NCBI RefSeq assembly: GCF_000223985.1
Contig: NZ_AFWV01000014.1
Span: 91,961-155,960, forward strand
Source of the DNA: Thiocapsa marina 5811
GTDB taxonomy: Bacteria; Pseudomonadota; Gammaproteobacteria; Chromatiales; Chromatiaceae
Direction: 5' to 3'
DNA: 64,000 nucleotides
Of this stretch, positions 1 through 9,165 are shown piece by piece (within the stretch, counting starts at the first letter, position 1; every line of letters starts with the position of its first letter). The translations under genes were made by a program, and so were the position numbers. The notes below the pieces were generated by a model, which searched no databases, was not told the origin of the DNA, and saw nothing but the letters and a program-made list of their open reading frames with translations.

Positions 1-3000
1 CTCCTCGGTCGCCGGCAAGGCCTGGCTGGCCAGATCAACCAGCGATTCCAGGTTCTTGGTGTAGTGCATCAGCGTGGCCTCGAGCTCGCGCTTGCGCTCG
101 GTCGCGGCCTGAATCTCGGTGATGTCTTCGACCATCCCGAGCGCCATGGGCCGATCATCGACCAGGCCGGGCAGCAAGACGACCCGCAGATCACCCCACA
201 CAATCGTCCCGTCGGCCTTGAGATAGCGCTTGGTCATTCGGTAGAGGCTGCGCTTTCCCGCCACAAGCTCCCGAAACAAGTCAAGCTCCGTCATCAGATC
301 GTCCGGGCAGGTGAACTCGTCGAAGTGCATCCCGAGCAGATCCTGCGGCGAATAGCCGAGAAACTCGCCGAGCACGCGGTTGGCCAGACTCACTCGCCCG
401 TCGGGACCCGCGATCGCGATCCCGATGGGCGCATTCTCGAACACCGCGCTCAGACGGGCCTCGCTTTCCTTGAGCCGCTCCTGTGCCCGATACCGAGCGG
501 TGATATCGATGTCGGTACCACGGTATCCGAGCAACGTGCCGTCCTCGGCGACGACCGGGGCACCGTTGGTCAGCACCCAGATCGTCGAGCCGTCGGCGCA
601 ACGGAGGGGATTGCTGTAGTCGCTCAGGCGATCCCGGCGCCCGAAGAGCTGCAATGCCTCGGACTTCACGCGGGATCGCATCGATTCGGGCGTTAGATCG
701 AAAAAGTGCTTTCGACCGACCAGCTCCTCGCGGCGGTAGCCGGTAACGGCCTCGGCCGCCGGACTGAGATAGGTGAAGAGACCTTCGGCGTCGACCTCCC
801 AGTTGACGATCCGGCTCTGCACCGCGAGCTGGTCATAGCGCCGGTTGCTGTCGCGAAGCTCCGAGTAGATACGGGCGCGCTCGAACGCGCTCACCAGGAT
901 GCTGGCAAAGACCCGCAGGAAGCGGACCTCCGCCTCCGACCAGTCCCGCGGCGCCTGCACCGCATCGAAACCGACGAAACCGATCAGGTGCTCATCCTGC
1001 AGCAGGGGCACCAGCACGACCGACAGGATCGCTTTGAACTGCAGGACCTCGCGCTCCATGGCCCAGGCCTCCGGGAGCTCCGCCACACGCGGGACGACAA
1101 CGGCCTGTCCGGACTCGAGAAGCTGCATCGAGGCGGAAAAGCGCTCGATCGGCATCTGCTGCAGATGCCCGATCATCGGCTCGATCCCCGGGGCGACCCA
1201 CTCATGGCTGTTGCTCATGGTGTCGGCAGCGCGATCGAACCGGAACACATAGGCCCGATCCGACTCGGTGAAGCCGCCGAGCCGCTCGAGGGTTCGGTTG
1301 ACCAGGGGGTCGAGATGCTCATCAAAGACTGCGACGAAGGCCGAGGCCAGCCCGAGCAGCTCGCGCTCGAGGGACTCGCGCCGCATCAGCTCGAGCTCGG
1401 CCTCTTGGCGGACGGTAATATCCTCATGGATTCCGGCCATACGCAGCGGCCGACCTTGCGCATCGCGCGCCGAGACGCGCCCCTGATCATGCACCCAGAT
1501 CCAACGGCCGTCGTCGTGCAACATCCGCAGATCGCAACGGTATTGGTCGGTCTCGCCGCGGAGATGCCGCGCGACCGCGCTCTCGGACCTCGCGAGATCC
1601 TCGGGATGACAGAACATCTGCCAGGTCTCGATCGTGGTCGGCTCGAGATCCTCGAGGCGGCGGCCGATCATCTCGGCCCAGCGCGGATTCACCGTCAATG
1701 CATTGGTGACGAGATCCCACTCCCAGGTCCCGACCTGTGTCCCGGCGATGATGTCGGCGAGACGGCGACGCTCCTCCGCCAGCGCCGACTCGGCGGCCTT
1801 GCGCTCGGTGATGTCTCGCCCGATCCCGACGATCGTGTCGACGCGGCCCTCCATGTCGAGCACGGCGCGGTCGAACCACTGCAAACACCGCCAACCCAGC
1901 ACCGTTTCGGCGCGCTGCTCGATCCGACAGGTGTACGGCGGGTTCTGCAGCGCACGCATGGCCTCCGCCGTGCGTTCTCGGTCGTCCGGGTGGACACGCG
2001 GCATGAAATGATGGCCGATCAGCTCGGCCTCGTCGCGACCGAAGAGCCTGCAATAGGAGGGGCTGACATACTGGAATCGGCCTTGGGCATCGGTGCGGAC
2101 CACCAGATCTTCGATGTTCTCCACGACCAGACGATAACGCTCCTCCTGCGCCCGCAAGGTATCCTCGACCGCGCGCTGCGAGGTGATATCGAGGGCAGTT
2201 CCGGAGAAACGCAACGGTGTTCCGTCATCGGCGAAATGCGCTCGACCTTCCGCGCGGAGAATCCGCTGCACGCCGTCGACACCCTGCACCCGATGCTCCA
2301 CGGCAAAAAGACCATCGGGGCGGGTGAGGACGGCCTCCATTGCCGCCCGCACGCGCACGCCATCCTCCTCGGGCACGACCGCGTAAAACGCCTCCAGGCT
2401 CGGCGTGACGGCGTCGGGCGCATACCCGAGCAGTCGAAACCCCTCGTCGGACCAGGCGAGCCGGCCACTGACGTAATCGAAGTTCCAACTGCCGAGATGC
2501 GCGGTTGCCTGCGCCTCGCGCAGCGACGCCTCGCTCTCGGCCAACCGTGCGAAGCTCGCGGCGAGGCGGTTGGCCATGGCCCCGAAGGCGTCGGTCAGTG
2601 CCCGTCCTTCGGCCAAGAGCCCGGCCGACGGGATGGGCAGGGTCTCGCCCGCGACGACCCGAGCGGGCACCTCGACAGCGGTCTGCACGAGCTGTTTCAA
2701 CGGACGCACCAGCAGCACGGCGAATCGGTCCGCCAGCAGGATCGCGATCCCGGCGATCGCCAGCAGAAGCGTCAGCAGACGCAGCACCCTGCGCTGCAGC
2801 TCGTCGACCAGCGGGGCCGCACTGAGCTCGATCGACAGACCCGCGCCCACTGTCGGGTCTGCAAGCGGCAGGGTCATGCGATAGCGCGCCTGCCGCCAGA
2901 GCGCCATCCGCGAGGGATGCCAATCCTCCGGCACGAGGATCATCAGACCCTCGACCGCGGTTCGGACGACGCGCGTATGCGGCGCACCCGCGGTAGGCCC

Positions 3001-3840
3001 GATGCCCCCGAACAGCCCGATCGGACGGACCTCGAGCTTGGCGGAATCGGGCAGTGTGTTGCCGAAGAGCCGGGTCAGCTCCTGTACATGGCTCAGGATT
3101 CGGGCCGCTTCACTCGTAGTTGCGGGTGGGGCCGGGCCGAGATCGTGAATGGCGAGCACACCGAAAATCCTCAGGCGATCGGCGAGATCCTGCTCCAAGC
3201 GGCCCTTGAGATCGCGATTCTCCCAGGCAACAAGGAAGATCGACGGCAGCAGAAACCCCGAGAGGAAGAGCGTGAACAACACCTCTCGTGTCGAGAGGCT
3301 GCCCGGGCGACCTCTCGCGGCGGCCACGGCCATGACCACCAGCCCCGCCAAGGCCGCGTTCAGGATACCGTTCAGGGACTGCTTGACCGCGACCACCAGG
3401 GTCTGGTGCCAGACCATCCCCATGACCAGACGATAGAAGAGCAGAACCAGGGGGACGCCGAGCAAAGCCCAATAGAGCACCACCGAGAGACCGAGCATCG
3501 GCACCTCGCGGCCGCGTCGTCGCGCGTGATCCCGATGCCAGCCCACAAAGGCCGCCTCGGCCAAAAAAATCAACAGCGCGAAGGGATGATCCCACAGAAG
3601 ATAGGTGTAGGCCCCCGAGGCGGCTGCGACGATCAGGCCGGCACGGGTCCCGAGCCAGACAATGGCCAAGAGCACGGCCACGGATCCGAAGATGATCTGT
3701 AGGCCGAAGAAGAGCGAAAGATTGAAATGGTTGCCGACCACAGCGAGCACGGCCAGCAGGACCGTGAGGGCCACGGTGTAGATCGGACTCATGGCCGCGC
3801 CGGGGCTAGCCGGGTCGGCGTGGCTGGACTGCTGTTTCAC
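1..3840 (-). CDS. Membrane-bound multi-PAS/GAF sensor, C-terminus outside window
   Basis: The reading frame is open from here to the left window edge, so about 1280 N-terminal residues are visible and the output domain is missing. In order: an N-terminal block of about seven hydrophobic helices (first ~200 residues), an extracytoplasmic-looking stretch, another helix near residue 340, a HAMP-like linker, three PAS domains (each ending in a DIT-type motif such as GIGRDITERK), a GAF domain, and two further PAS domains. This is the plan of a large histidine kinase or diguanylate cyclase; which one cannot be told. I chose a GTG start because GGAG lies 8 bases before it; an in-frame ATG 48 bases downstream (3792) has no clear ribosome site. 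It lies 77 bp after the REC-EAL-REC gene on the same strand, so the two are probably co-transcribed. Confidence 0.85.
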   Translation of the reverse strand, partial: MKQQSSHADPASPGAAMSPIYTVALTVLLAVLAVVGNHFNLSLFFGLQIIFGSVAVLLAIVWLGTRAGLIVAAASGAYTYLLWDHPFALLIFLAEAAFVGWHRDHARRRGREVPMLGLSVVLYWALLGVPLVLLFYRLVMGMVWHQTLVVAVKQSLNGILNAALAGLVVMAVAAARGRPGSLSTREVLFTLFLSGFLLPSIFLVAWENRDLKGRLEQDLADRLRIFGVLAIHDLGPAPPATTSEAARILSHVQELTRLFGNTLPDSAKLEVRPIGLFGGIGPTAGAPHTRVVRTAVEGLMILVPEDWHPSRMALWRQARYRMTLPLADPTVGAGLSIELSAAPLVDELQRRVLRLLTLLLAIAGIAILLADRFAVLLVRPLKQLVQTAVEVPARVVAGETLPIPSAGLLAEGRALTDAFGAMANRLAASFARLAESEASLREAQATAHLGSWNFDYVSGRLAWSDEGFRLLGYAPDAVTPSLEAFYAVVPEEDGVRVRAAMEAVLTRPDGLFAVEHRVQGVDGVQRILRAEGRAHFADDGTPLRFSGTALDITSQRAVEDTLRAQEERYRLVVENIEDLVVRTDAQGRFQYVSPSYCRLFGRDEAELIGHHFMPRVHPDDRERTAEAMRALQNPPYTCRIEQRAETVLGWRCLQWFDRAVLDMEGRVDTIVGIGRDITERKAAESALAEERRRLADIIAGTQVGTWEWDLVTNALTVNPRWAEMIGRRLEDLEPTTIETWQMFCHPEDLARSESAVARHLRGETDQYRCDLRMLHDDGRWIWVHDQGRVSARDAQGRPLRMAGIHEDITVRQEAELELMRRESLERELLGLASAFVAVFDEHLDPLVNRTLERLGGFTESDRAYVFRFDRAADTMSNSHEWVAPGIEPMIGHLQQMPIERFSASMQLLESGQAVVVPRVAELPEAWAMEREVLQFKAILSVVLVPLLQDEHLIGFVGFDAVQAPRDWSEAEVRFLRVFASILVSAFERARIYSELRDSNRRYDQLAVQSRIVNWEVDAEGLFTYLSPAAEAVTGYRREELVGRKHFFDLTPESMRSRVKSEALQLFGRRDRLSDYSNPLRCADGSTIWVLTNGAPVVAEDGTLLGYRGTDIDITARYRAQERLKESEARLSAVFENAPIGIAIAGPDGRVSLANRVLGEFLGYSPQDLLGMHFDEFTCPDDLMTELDLFRELVAGKRSLYRMTKRYLKADGTIVWGDLRVVLLPGLVDDRPMALGMVEDITEIQAATERKRELEATLMHYTKNLESLVDLASQALPATEE

Positions 3841-3917
3841 TCCTGTCGCTCCGCATTTGTATCCAAACGCGTCCCGGCGGCTCCCTGCCCTTGAAGGCCG
3901 GACCGAGCCGCCTGGCG

Positions 3918-5663
3918 CTACGAGACCTCGGCGCGGTCATCGCTCTGCGGATCTTCGACCCGCCGCGGACCCGGCGAGCGCCCCGACGCGACGGGCGCAC
4001 CGCCCGACGCGCTCTGATCCGGTCCGCCGATCAAACGCTCGAGCGTCGCTTCGAGGCGTTCCGGGGCAATCGGCTTCTGCAGAATTGCATCCGCACCCAA
4101 GACTCGGCACATATCCAGGACGTTGGTGTGGTGCCCGCGGACCACATCACCGCTCACGGCAATGATTCGGGTGGATGGCGCGATTTGGCGCATCCGCTTG
4201 ATCACCTCGAACCCGTCGAGCTCCGGCATGTAAATATCGACAATCAGAACTGCGGGGGCAGTTTCTTCGCAGACCTGCAATGCGGTGCGTGCATCCGTGA
4301 AGGTCTCGCAGCGGTAACCCCAGGCCGTCACCATGCGTGCGATGGCATGCAGCATGCGTTGGTCGTCATCGACGACCATGATGGTTCGCCCGATCTCGCC
4401 CCCGATGATGCGCCCGGTCGGCTCGTCCGGCGCACGCGAAGGCTCCGCCTCCGGCTCCGGGTCCCGGTCAGGTTTAGACCCGGGTTCGGAATTGGCATCC
4501 GTCTTCGGCACGGAGAAGTTGCTCGCCAGCAACTCCGCTGTCATGGGCTTTCCGAACAGATAGCCTTGCGCGAAATCGACGCCTGCTTCGATCAACAATC
4601 GGCGCTGCGCCTCCGTCTCCACCCCTTCGGCAACCACCTGCAGCTCCAGCGTCTGACCGAAGCTGATCATGGCGCGCAACAACTTCAGCGCTTTCGGTGA
4701 ATCGAACATCTCCGAGACGAACGACAGATCGATCTTCAGCGTGTCGAACGGGAGCTCGGCGACCGCCCGCATCGAGGAATAGCCGATCCCGAAATCGTCG
4801 ATCGCCAACGACACGCCCATCAGATGGATCTGAGCCGCCACGCTGCGCAAGATGTCGGGATAAGCGCTGGCAGCGCTCTCGGTCATCTCGATCTTGACGG
4901 CGCAGATTCCCCCGAGCCCGTCGACCAAGCGGCGCACCAAGACCAAGGCCCGTTCCTGCTGCAGGATCAGCGGCGAGAGGTTGACCGCGATGAAGGTCAG
5001 ACCCGACGCGGCAAGCGTCTCGCGCGACTCGATCAGACGCTCGAACAGGGTCTCGGTGACCTCGTAGATGAGCCCGCTCGATTCGGCGAGCGGAATGAAC
5101 TCCCCGGCACCGAGGATCTGTCCGCTCGGCAGCCGCAGGCGCGCCAGCACCTCCGCGCCCCTCAACCGCCCGTCGGCCGGCGAGACGATGGGTTGAAAAT
5201 ACGCGACGATACCGCCGCTCCGGATCTGCCATTCCAGATCCTGCCGAGTGATGCCGGCCCCGGCTTGCGGGTCTTGGTGCGGTCTTTGCGCTGCCGCCTT
5301 GACGCCCCTCTCCAGGATTGCGGGAAGATCCTTCACCATCCGGGACTTGGATACCGCCCCGAGGACCTCGATTCCGGTCGAGCGGGCGATGCGTCGCGCG
5401 GTATCGAGAAGATCGTCGCCATGCCCCGAAAGGAGAACGACGGGAATCCCGGGATGGGTCTCGGCCAGCCAGTGGATGACATCGATGCCGTTCTCCCGCC
5501 CCAGACCGAGATCGAGGAGGACAAGCTCGGGAAGATCGGACTCAAGCGCGGCCTTGAAGGAAGCGATCGATACATGGAAATCCACGGCATGCCCGAACCG
5601 CTTCAGGAAACGCCCCAGAACGGCCTCGATTCGAGGATCGTCATCAAGACACATCAGTCGCAT
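3918..5663 (-). CDS. REC-EAL-REC response regulator, predicted c-di-GMP phosphodiesterase
   Basis: The 581-residue protein has a receiver domain (about 1-125, acceptor D51), an EAL domain (about 140-385) and a second receiver (about 427-545, acceptor D476, lysine K530). EAL residues needed for c-di-GMP hydrolysis appear present: E171-V-L, N228, E259, D289-D290, K310, E347 and Q366 in QGYLFGKP. So it is likely an active phosphodiesterase, with one phosphorylation input on each side. A Pro/Glu/Asp-rich linker (390-415) joins the second receiver. I chose the ATG preceded by AAGGAGAG over upstream starts. The downstream multi-PAS sensor is a plausible partner. An upstream motif shared with two other genes lies about 130 bp before the start. 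The C-terminal receiver closely matches that of the short regulator near 8.5 kb. Confidence 0.92.
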   Translation of the reverse strand: MRLMCLDDDPRIEAVLGRFLKRFGHAVDFHVSIASFKAALESDLPELVLLDLGLGRENGIDVIHWLAETHPGIPVVLLSGHGDDLLDTARRIARSTGIEVLGAVSKSRMVKDLPAILERGVKAAAQRPHQDPQAGAGITRQDLEWQIRSGGIVAYFQPIVSPADGRLRGAEVLARLRLPSGQILGAGEFIPLAESSGLIYEVTETLFERLIESRETLAASGLTFIAVNLSPLILQQERALVLVRRLVDGLGGICAVKIEMTESAASAYPDILRSVAAQIHLMGVSLAIDDFGIGYSSMRAVAELPFDTLKIDLSFVSEMFDSPKALKLLRAMISFGQTLELQVVAEGVETEAQRRLLIEAGVDFAQGYLFGKPMTAELLASNFSVPKTDANSEPGSKPDRDPEPEAEPSRAPDEPTGRIIGGEIGRTIMVVDDDQRMLHAIARMVTAWGYRCETFTDARTALQVCEETAPAVLIVDIYMPELDGFEVIKRMRQIAPSTRIIAVSGDVVRGHHTNVLDMCRVLGADAILQKPIAPERLEATLERLIGGPDQSASGGAPVASGRSPGPRRVEDPQSDDRAEVS

Positions 5664-5982
5664 GTTGACTCTCCTTTCGGGACAAGACGTCGATCCCGAC
5701 TGCTCGCCTGCCCTCGAGCGATGGCGGTTCACCCGGCGGAGTCAAGGCGCTTCGAGACAATAACGCATTAGGCCAAGCCAAACTCGATTGCTGCAAGTAA
5801 AGATTTATGAAGGACTTACCTGATTAAACCGCGCCCGGCGCGGTATGCACCTGAGATCGACACATCAAAGGCACATCAAAGCGTTCGGCCGCCGCTTCAG
5901 GGCTTAAGCTGGATGGGGATCCTTAATCCCGGGGCGTCGGCCCGGGCTCGCATGGCGAGCCCCGTTGGGGCATCGGAATCGG
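5664..5982. other. Intergenic region with promoter motif and collapsed repeat
   Basis: No gene is seen. The region holds the shared upstream motif (annotated separately). Beside it, near 5824-5842, is a compact palindrome in which ACCGCGCC and GGCGCGGT are separated by one base and preceded by TTAA. This looks like a collapsed relative of the ~88-bp TTAAACCGCG elements. Confidence 0.5.
5793..5813 (-). promoter_or_regulatory. Conserved upstream motif, copy 1
   Basis: The plus strand reads AAGTAAAGATTTATGAAGG. It lies about 130 bp upstream of the REC-EAL-REC start. Near-identical copies precede the shortened paralogue and the ten-helix/CRP-like protein at similar distances and in the same orientation, so it may be a regulator site or a remnant of duplicated promoter DNA. 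Confidence 0.5.
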
Positions 5983-6690
5983 TCATTTGCTCTCGAGCCT
6001 CAGGCGGTAGCCGTGGCCTCGCACCGGCCAGATCACGAGCGTGTGGATGCCGCCGTCACGCAGCTTGCGCCGAATGTTGCCGATGTGAACATCGACCGTG
6101 CGGTCTTCCGGGGCCAAGGGCTCGCGGTTCAGCAACTGTGCGCGGCTCACGGCCCGTCCGTGCTGACGCATCAAGGTCGCGAGGATGCGGGATTCCGTCT
6201 CGGTCAAGCGCAGGGAGGCCCCGCTGGAGGTGTCGCTCAGGCTCATGGCGCTCGGGTCGAGCGTCAACGTGCCCAGTTGGATCGCGTCGTGAACGCTCGC
6301 CTCGAACGCATGTCGTCTGAGGACAGCTCGGATGCGTGCGAGCAGCTCCTCGATCTCGAAGGGTTTGGTGATGTAATCGTCTGCACCGGCATCCAATCCG
6401 TCGATGCGATCCTGGATGTCATCGCGTCCGGTCACGATCATGACGGCCGCGGGGGTGGAACCGACAAGCTCGCGCGCCAGATCCATGCCGTCCTCCGCAC
6501 CCAGATTAAGGTCCAGAAGCACAAGATCCGCGCCATCGTGACGATAGAGGCGACGCATCTCGGATCCGTTGGCGGCGCTCGACACCGCGTAACCCGCTCG
6601 CGTCAGATGACGCGCAAGGACATGACCCATGCGCGGGTCGTCTTCGACGACGATAATGGTGGCAGGAATACTCGTCTCTCCCTTAACCAC
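5983..6690 (-). CDS. OmpR/PhoB-family response regulator
   Basis: The protein has a receiver domain (residues 11-125, acceptor D60 in LVLLDLNLG, conserved lysine in ITKPFE) and a C-terminal winged-helix DNA-binding domain ending VRGHGYRL, typical of OmpR/PhoB transcription factors; 235 residues is the usual length. No histidine kinase is adjacent. The partner may be the sensor at the left edge, if that turns out to be a kinase. The start is uncertain. The annotated GTG has a poor ribosome site and sits inside a repeat-like sequence. A good AAGGGAGAG lies just downstream and would suit a rare ATT start at residue 8. Confidence 0.93.
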   Translation of the reverse strand: MVKGETSIPATIIVVEDDPRMGHVLARHLTRAGYAVSSAANGSEMRRLYRHDGADLVLLDLNLGAEDGMDLARELVGSTPAAVMIVTGRDDIQDRIDGLDAGADDYITKPFEIEELLARIRAVLRRHAFEASVHDAIQLGTLTLDPSAMSLSDTSSGASLRLTETESRILATLMRQHGRAVSRAQLLNREPLAPEDRTVDVHIGNIRRKLRDGGIHTLVIWPVRGHGYRLRLESK

Positions 6691-6767
6691 GCAACGCCTG
6701 GAATGCGATGTTTTTGATAGGATCGGCCCCGGCAGACTTGACGGCCGTTGAAGTCGGCGCGGTTTAA
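6682..6767. repeat. TTAAACCGCG-type element, degenerate copy
   Basis: The left end CTTAACCACG and right end CGCGGTTTAAG are imperfect inverted repeats 86 bp apart, the same size as better copies elsewhere. It is followed by an AT-rich spacer and a further outward TAAACCGTGTC half-site (to about 6800). It overlaps the predicted start of the OmpR-type regulator. Confidence 0.45.
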
Positions 6768-6816
6768 GACCTTAAAAATATATCATTCTAAACCGTGTCT
6801 TCGCTAAGGATTTTGG

Positions 6817-7482
6817 ATGCAACAAACATCGAAATCACTCGAAAACCTAGATCCTCCTCGGGAACCCGTCGCCGGCGTTGCATCGGAGGACTCCCCGTCC
6901 CCGAAACCGATGCCATGCCCCGTCGAGAGGGGCCCTGTCTCGTCCGGCGGAAAACAGGGCGATCATCAAGACTACGAGGGCTGTGTCGCCTGCGTCGATC
7001 CGGAACCCTTCGGCTTCGCAAGCTCGGATGGCTCGGCCGTCCCGTCGGGAGAATCCCCTGCGACACACGATGTCCGGATCGAGGAGAAGCCCTTGTCGGC
7101 ACTGACGTCATCGGAACGTAATCGCCTGCGCATTTTAACCGACGGCACCGGGGACTCCCACATGCTTGCCGTTCTTCGCGAGCATCCGAAGCAGGCGCTG
7201 TGCTTCTTGGCGCGCTCGGAATCCGAGATCCTCGGCTGGAGCTTGGTGCGTTGGTTCAAACCCTTTTGCGAGCGACCTCGCAATGCGCATTTGAGCGTCT
7301 TCGTCGCGCCTGGTTGGCGACACTACGGGTTGGGACAGGCCTTGATCGAGGAAGCGGTGCAGCTCGCCGTCGCGCACGGACTGGTGGCCTGGGTGTACGC
7401 CGGCCGAAGCGATCAGCGTGATTTCTATCGCCGTTGTCCCTCGGTCGATCATATCAGCAACATACCCTTTCGAATGCGCTGA
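6817..7482 (+). CDS. GNAT-family N-acetyltransferase with long N-terminal extension
   Basis: The C-terminal half (about 95-215) is a GNAT fold: an LSVFVAPGWRHYGLGQALIEE segment gives the beta-4/alpha-3 acetyl-CoA pyrophosphate-binding loop, followed by a YRRC segment near the end. The first ~90 residues are rich in Pro, Ser and Glu and probably disordered. The substrate is unknown. The ATG is well supported by AAGGA six bases upstream. The gene is divergent from the OmpR-type regulator and is followed by a REP-like hairpin and an IS remnant, so it sits at the edge of a plastic region. Confidence 0.85.
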   Translation: MQQTSKSLENLDPPREPVAGVASEDSPSPKPMPCPVERGPVSSGGKQGDHQDYEGCVACVDPEPFGFASSDGSAVPSGESPATHDVRIEEKPLSALTSSERNRLRILTDGTGDSHMLAVLREHPKQALCFLARSESEILGWSLVRWFKPFCERPRNAHLSVFVAPGWRHYGLGQALIEEAVQLAVAHGLVAWVYAGRSDQRDFYRRCPSVDHISNIPFRMR

Positions 7483-7537
7483 ACGAACGAAACCGGCTGA
7501 AACCATCCCGCGCGATCGTCGCTCGAGCCCGACTACA

Positions 7538-7560
7538 AGGGGCGACTTAAGTCGTCCCTA
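7538..7560. repeat. REP-like palindrome
   Basis: GGGGCGACTTAAGTCGTCCC forms a nearly perfect hairpin flanked by CTAC/CTAC-like ends. It resembles the palindromes at 12.1, 34.6 and 58.2 kb. A truncated AT-rich tail of the other repeat class (GGAGACGCAGTTTAAAAT) follows at about 7575-7600. Confidence 0.6.
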
Positions 7561-8114
7561 CGGTGCATCCACGACCCTTAGCGGAGACGCAGTTTAAAAT
7601 GATAAATTTTGGCTCTTGATGCATTCCAGACAGCTCGACGACCAGCGCTGACAAGAGTGCCTGGAGGAGCCTCTTCCCGCGCGCACGACTGTTGTGGACG
7701 AACGGAAAAAAGCTCAGGTACATCGGGAGGTGTTCCCGGGAGATCCAGCGGTGAGGGCGCAGCCAGGAGCGCAACAACGACCAGGTGCCCTCGATGGTGT
7801 TGACGTGGACTTCATGGAAGCCATCACCATCCTCGTCGCGGGCGTATTCGCCGCGGCTGTGGCAGACGCTGTGGTGCTCGTAGCCCTATGCCGGCAAGCG
7901 TGCGTAGATATCATACTCATCGGTGTAGAAGCGCGTCCCCTCGGCTACGCAGGCGCGGATAATAGGTTCGATTGTCTTCTGTTGGACATTCTCCAGCATC
8001 CGCACCACCACCTCGCCGCGCGAGGGGTAAAGATTTGTGAAGAAAGGGCGCGATCGCCTCGGCGCAGACGGCGTCGATTCGCGCGATGGCCGTGGCTGGA
8101 CCCGGTGGGCCCAA
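7547..8114 (-). pseudogene. IS1595-family (ISXO2-like) transposase remnant
   Basis: The translated minus strand shows the C-terminal half of an ISXO2-like DDE transposase: FYTDEYDIYARL, the SRGEYARDEDGDG block, then VHVNTIEGTWSLLRSWLRP. An in-frame TAG (7886-7888) interrupts the domain between YARLPA and GYEHHSV, where relatives usually have a sense codon. The N-terminal half (zinc ribbon, first Asp) is absent or frame-shifted upstream of about 8020. The C-terminal tail runs into REP-like sequence. Neither clear terminal inverted repeats nor target duplications are seen, so the element is dead. Confidence 0.8.
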
Positions 8115-8259
8115 TAGCCTAGAGCGACCGACAACCGACCGGTCCCGCCCGATCGGAGGCCAAAGCCGATGTCAGGTCGAATGCGATGCATCGTTTCGGA
8201 TGGGCCGAGAAGAGGAGATGCTCGGCCGCGCGTGCAATCGGATAGCCGGAGAACCGGAA

Positions 8260-8847
8260 TCAGTCGCGATCCGCGGGACCGACCAGGCGCTTGACGGTCG
8301 CCCGCAAGAGCCCGGCGCCGATTGGTTTCTCAAGAACGGCATCTGCCCCCATAACGCGACTCATGTCGAGCACGTGGGTCCTCTTCCCGCAGCCCGCGTC
8401 CCCGCTGACGGCGAGGATGCTGGTTGGGCCAGCCATCCGCCGCATCCGTTTGATCACTTCGAACCCATCGATCTCCGGCATGTAGATATCGACGATCAAG
8501 AGGTCAGGCGCACTTTCCTCGGCAGCGAGGAGCGCGCGGCGAGGTTCGCTATAGGTTTCGCAGCGATAGCCCCAGGAGATCGCCAGGCGCGACGTGGCAC
8601 GCAGCAAAAGCAGGTCGTCATCGACGACCATGATGCGAGCTGCGTCGCTACCAGGATAGCGGCCAGAGGATTGATCGACTGCTGCCGGGCGCAGGGCCCG
8701 ATCGACAGGTCCGGAGCAAGGCGTGACGTTCCTCCGCTGCTCCTCGGCAGTCCCGGATACACCGAACAAGACTCCTCGGATAGGTTGCAGGAAACAACCC
8801 GATACCGCTTCGATCCGCGTGTCGTCGTCAAGGACGGTGGGATGCAT
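8260..8847 (-). CDS. Short receiver protein, internally deleted paralogue of the REC-EAL-REC protein
   Basis: The 195-residue protein has one good receiver domain (about 70-190; D76-D78, acceptor D120, K174). From IMVVDDD to the end it tracks the second receiver of the REC-EAL-REC protein (WGYRCET, LIVDIYMPE, DGFEVIKRMR, VLDM.RV.GADA). Its first ~20 residues (VLDDDTRIEAV) match the start of that protein's first receiver, including the DDD-RIEAV run. The simplest explanation is duplication followed by deletion of most of the first receiver, the EAL domain and the linker. It would be a single-domain phosphoacceptor with no output. The ATG with GGAG upstream was chosen. Confidence 0.85.
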   Translation of the reverse strand: MHPTVLDDDTRIEAVSGCFLQPIRGVLFGVSGTAEEQRRNVTPCSGPVDRALRPAAVDQSSGRYPGSDAARIMVVDDDLLLLRATSRLAISWGYRCETYSEPRRALLAAEESAPDLLIVDIYMPEIDGFEVIKRMRRMAGPTSILAVSGDAGCGKRTHVLDMSRVMGADAVLEKPIGAGLLRATVKRLVGPADRD

Positions 8848-8984
8848 GGTGACTCCGATGAGAAGGCCCCGTCGGAGCCTGTCCCTAAGCTCTATCCCGA
8901 ACGGAATGGATCGGGTTGCATTAAGCCGGAACAGGTCGGCAGGACGATTCAACCGACATGGGTTTCACCACATTAGCCTCCTCC

Positions 8985-9165
8985 AAGACCCTTGGGGCAA
9001 GTAAAGATTCGTGAAGGCACCCTTGAGCCCTTGAGCTCTTTACAAGGCTTGATGTCCTGTCGTTGCTGGTAGAGCCCAGCGTAGAGGCTTGAGCCTCGAA
9101 TCGTCTCCCGACACCCTGCCACCCTGCTTCTGCCTGCACGCATTCAGGCTTGAGCTCCGAGAGCG
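8985..9165. repeat. Diverged direct repeat, left copy (~180 bp)
   Basis: This stretch aligns over about 180 bp with 10978-11168, including AAGTAAAGATTCGTGAAGG, TCGTTGC.GGTA.AGC, GCCTCGAA.CGT.TCCCG and GCACGCATTCAGGCTTG. The two copies bracket the ten-helix membrane gene. Identity is about 70 % by eye. Confidence 0.7.
8997..9017 (-). promoter_or_regulatory. Conserved upstream motif, copy 2
   Basis: AAGTAAAGATTCGTGAAGG lies about 150 bp upstream of the short receiver gene, in the same orientation relative to its gene as copies 1 and 3. Confidence 0.5.

Noticed and set aside
706..3702. A 998-codon open frame on the plus strand
   Set aside because: It lies antisense to the multi-PAS sensor, and its translation is Arg/His/Gly/Asp-rich with no domain, typical of the high-GC shadow of a real gene.
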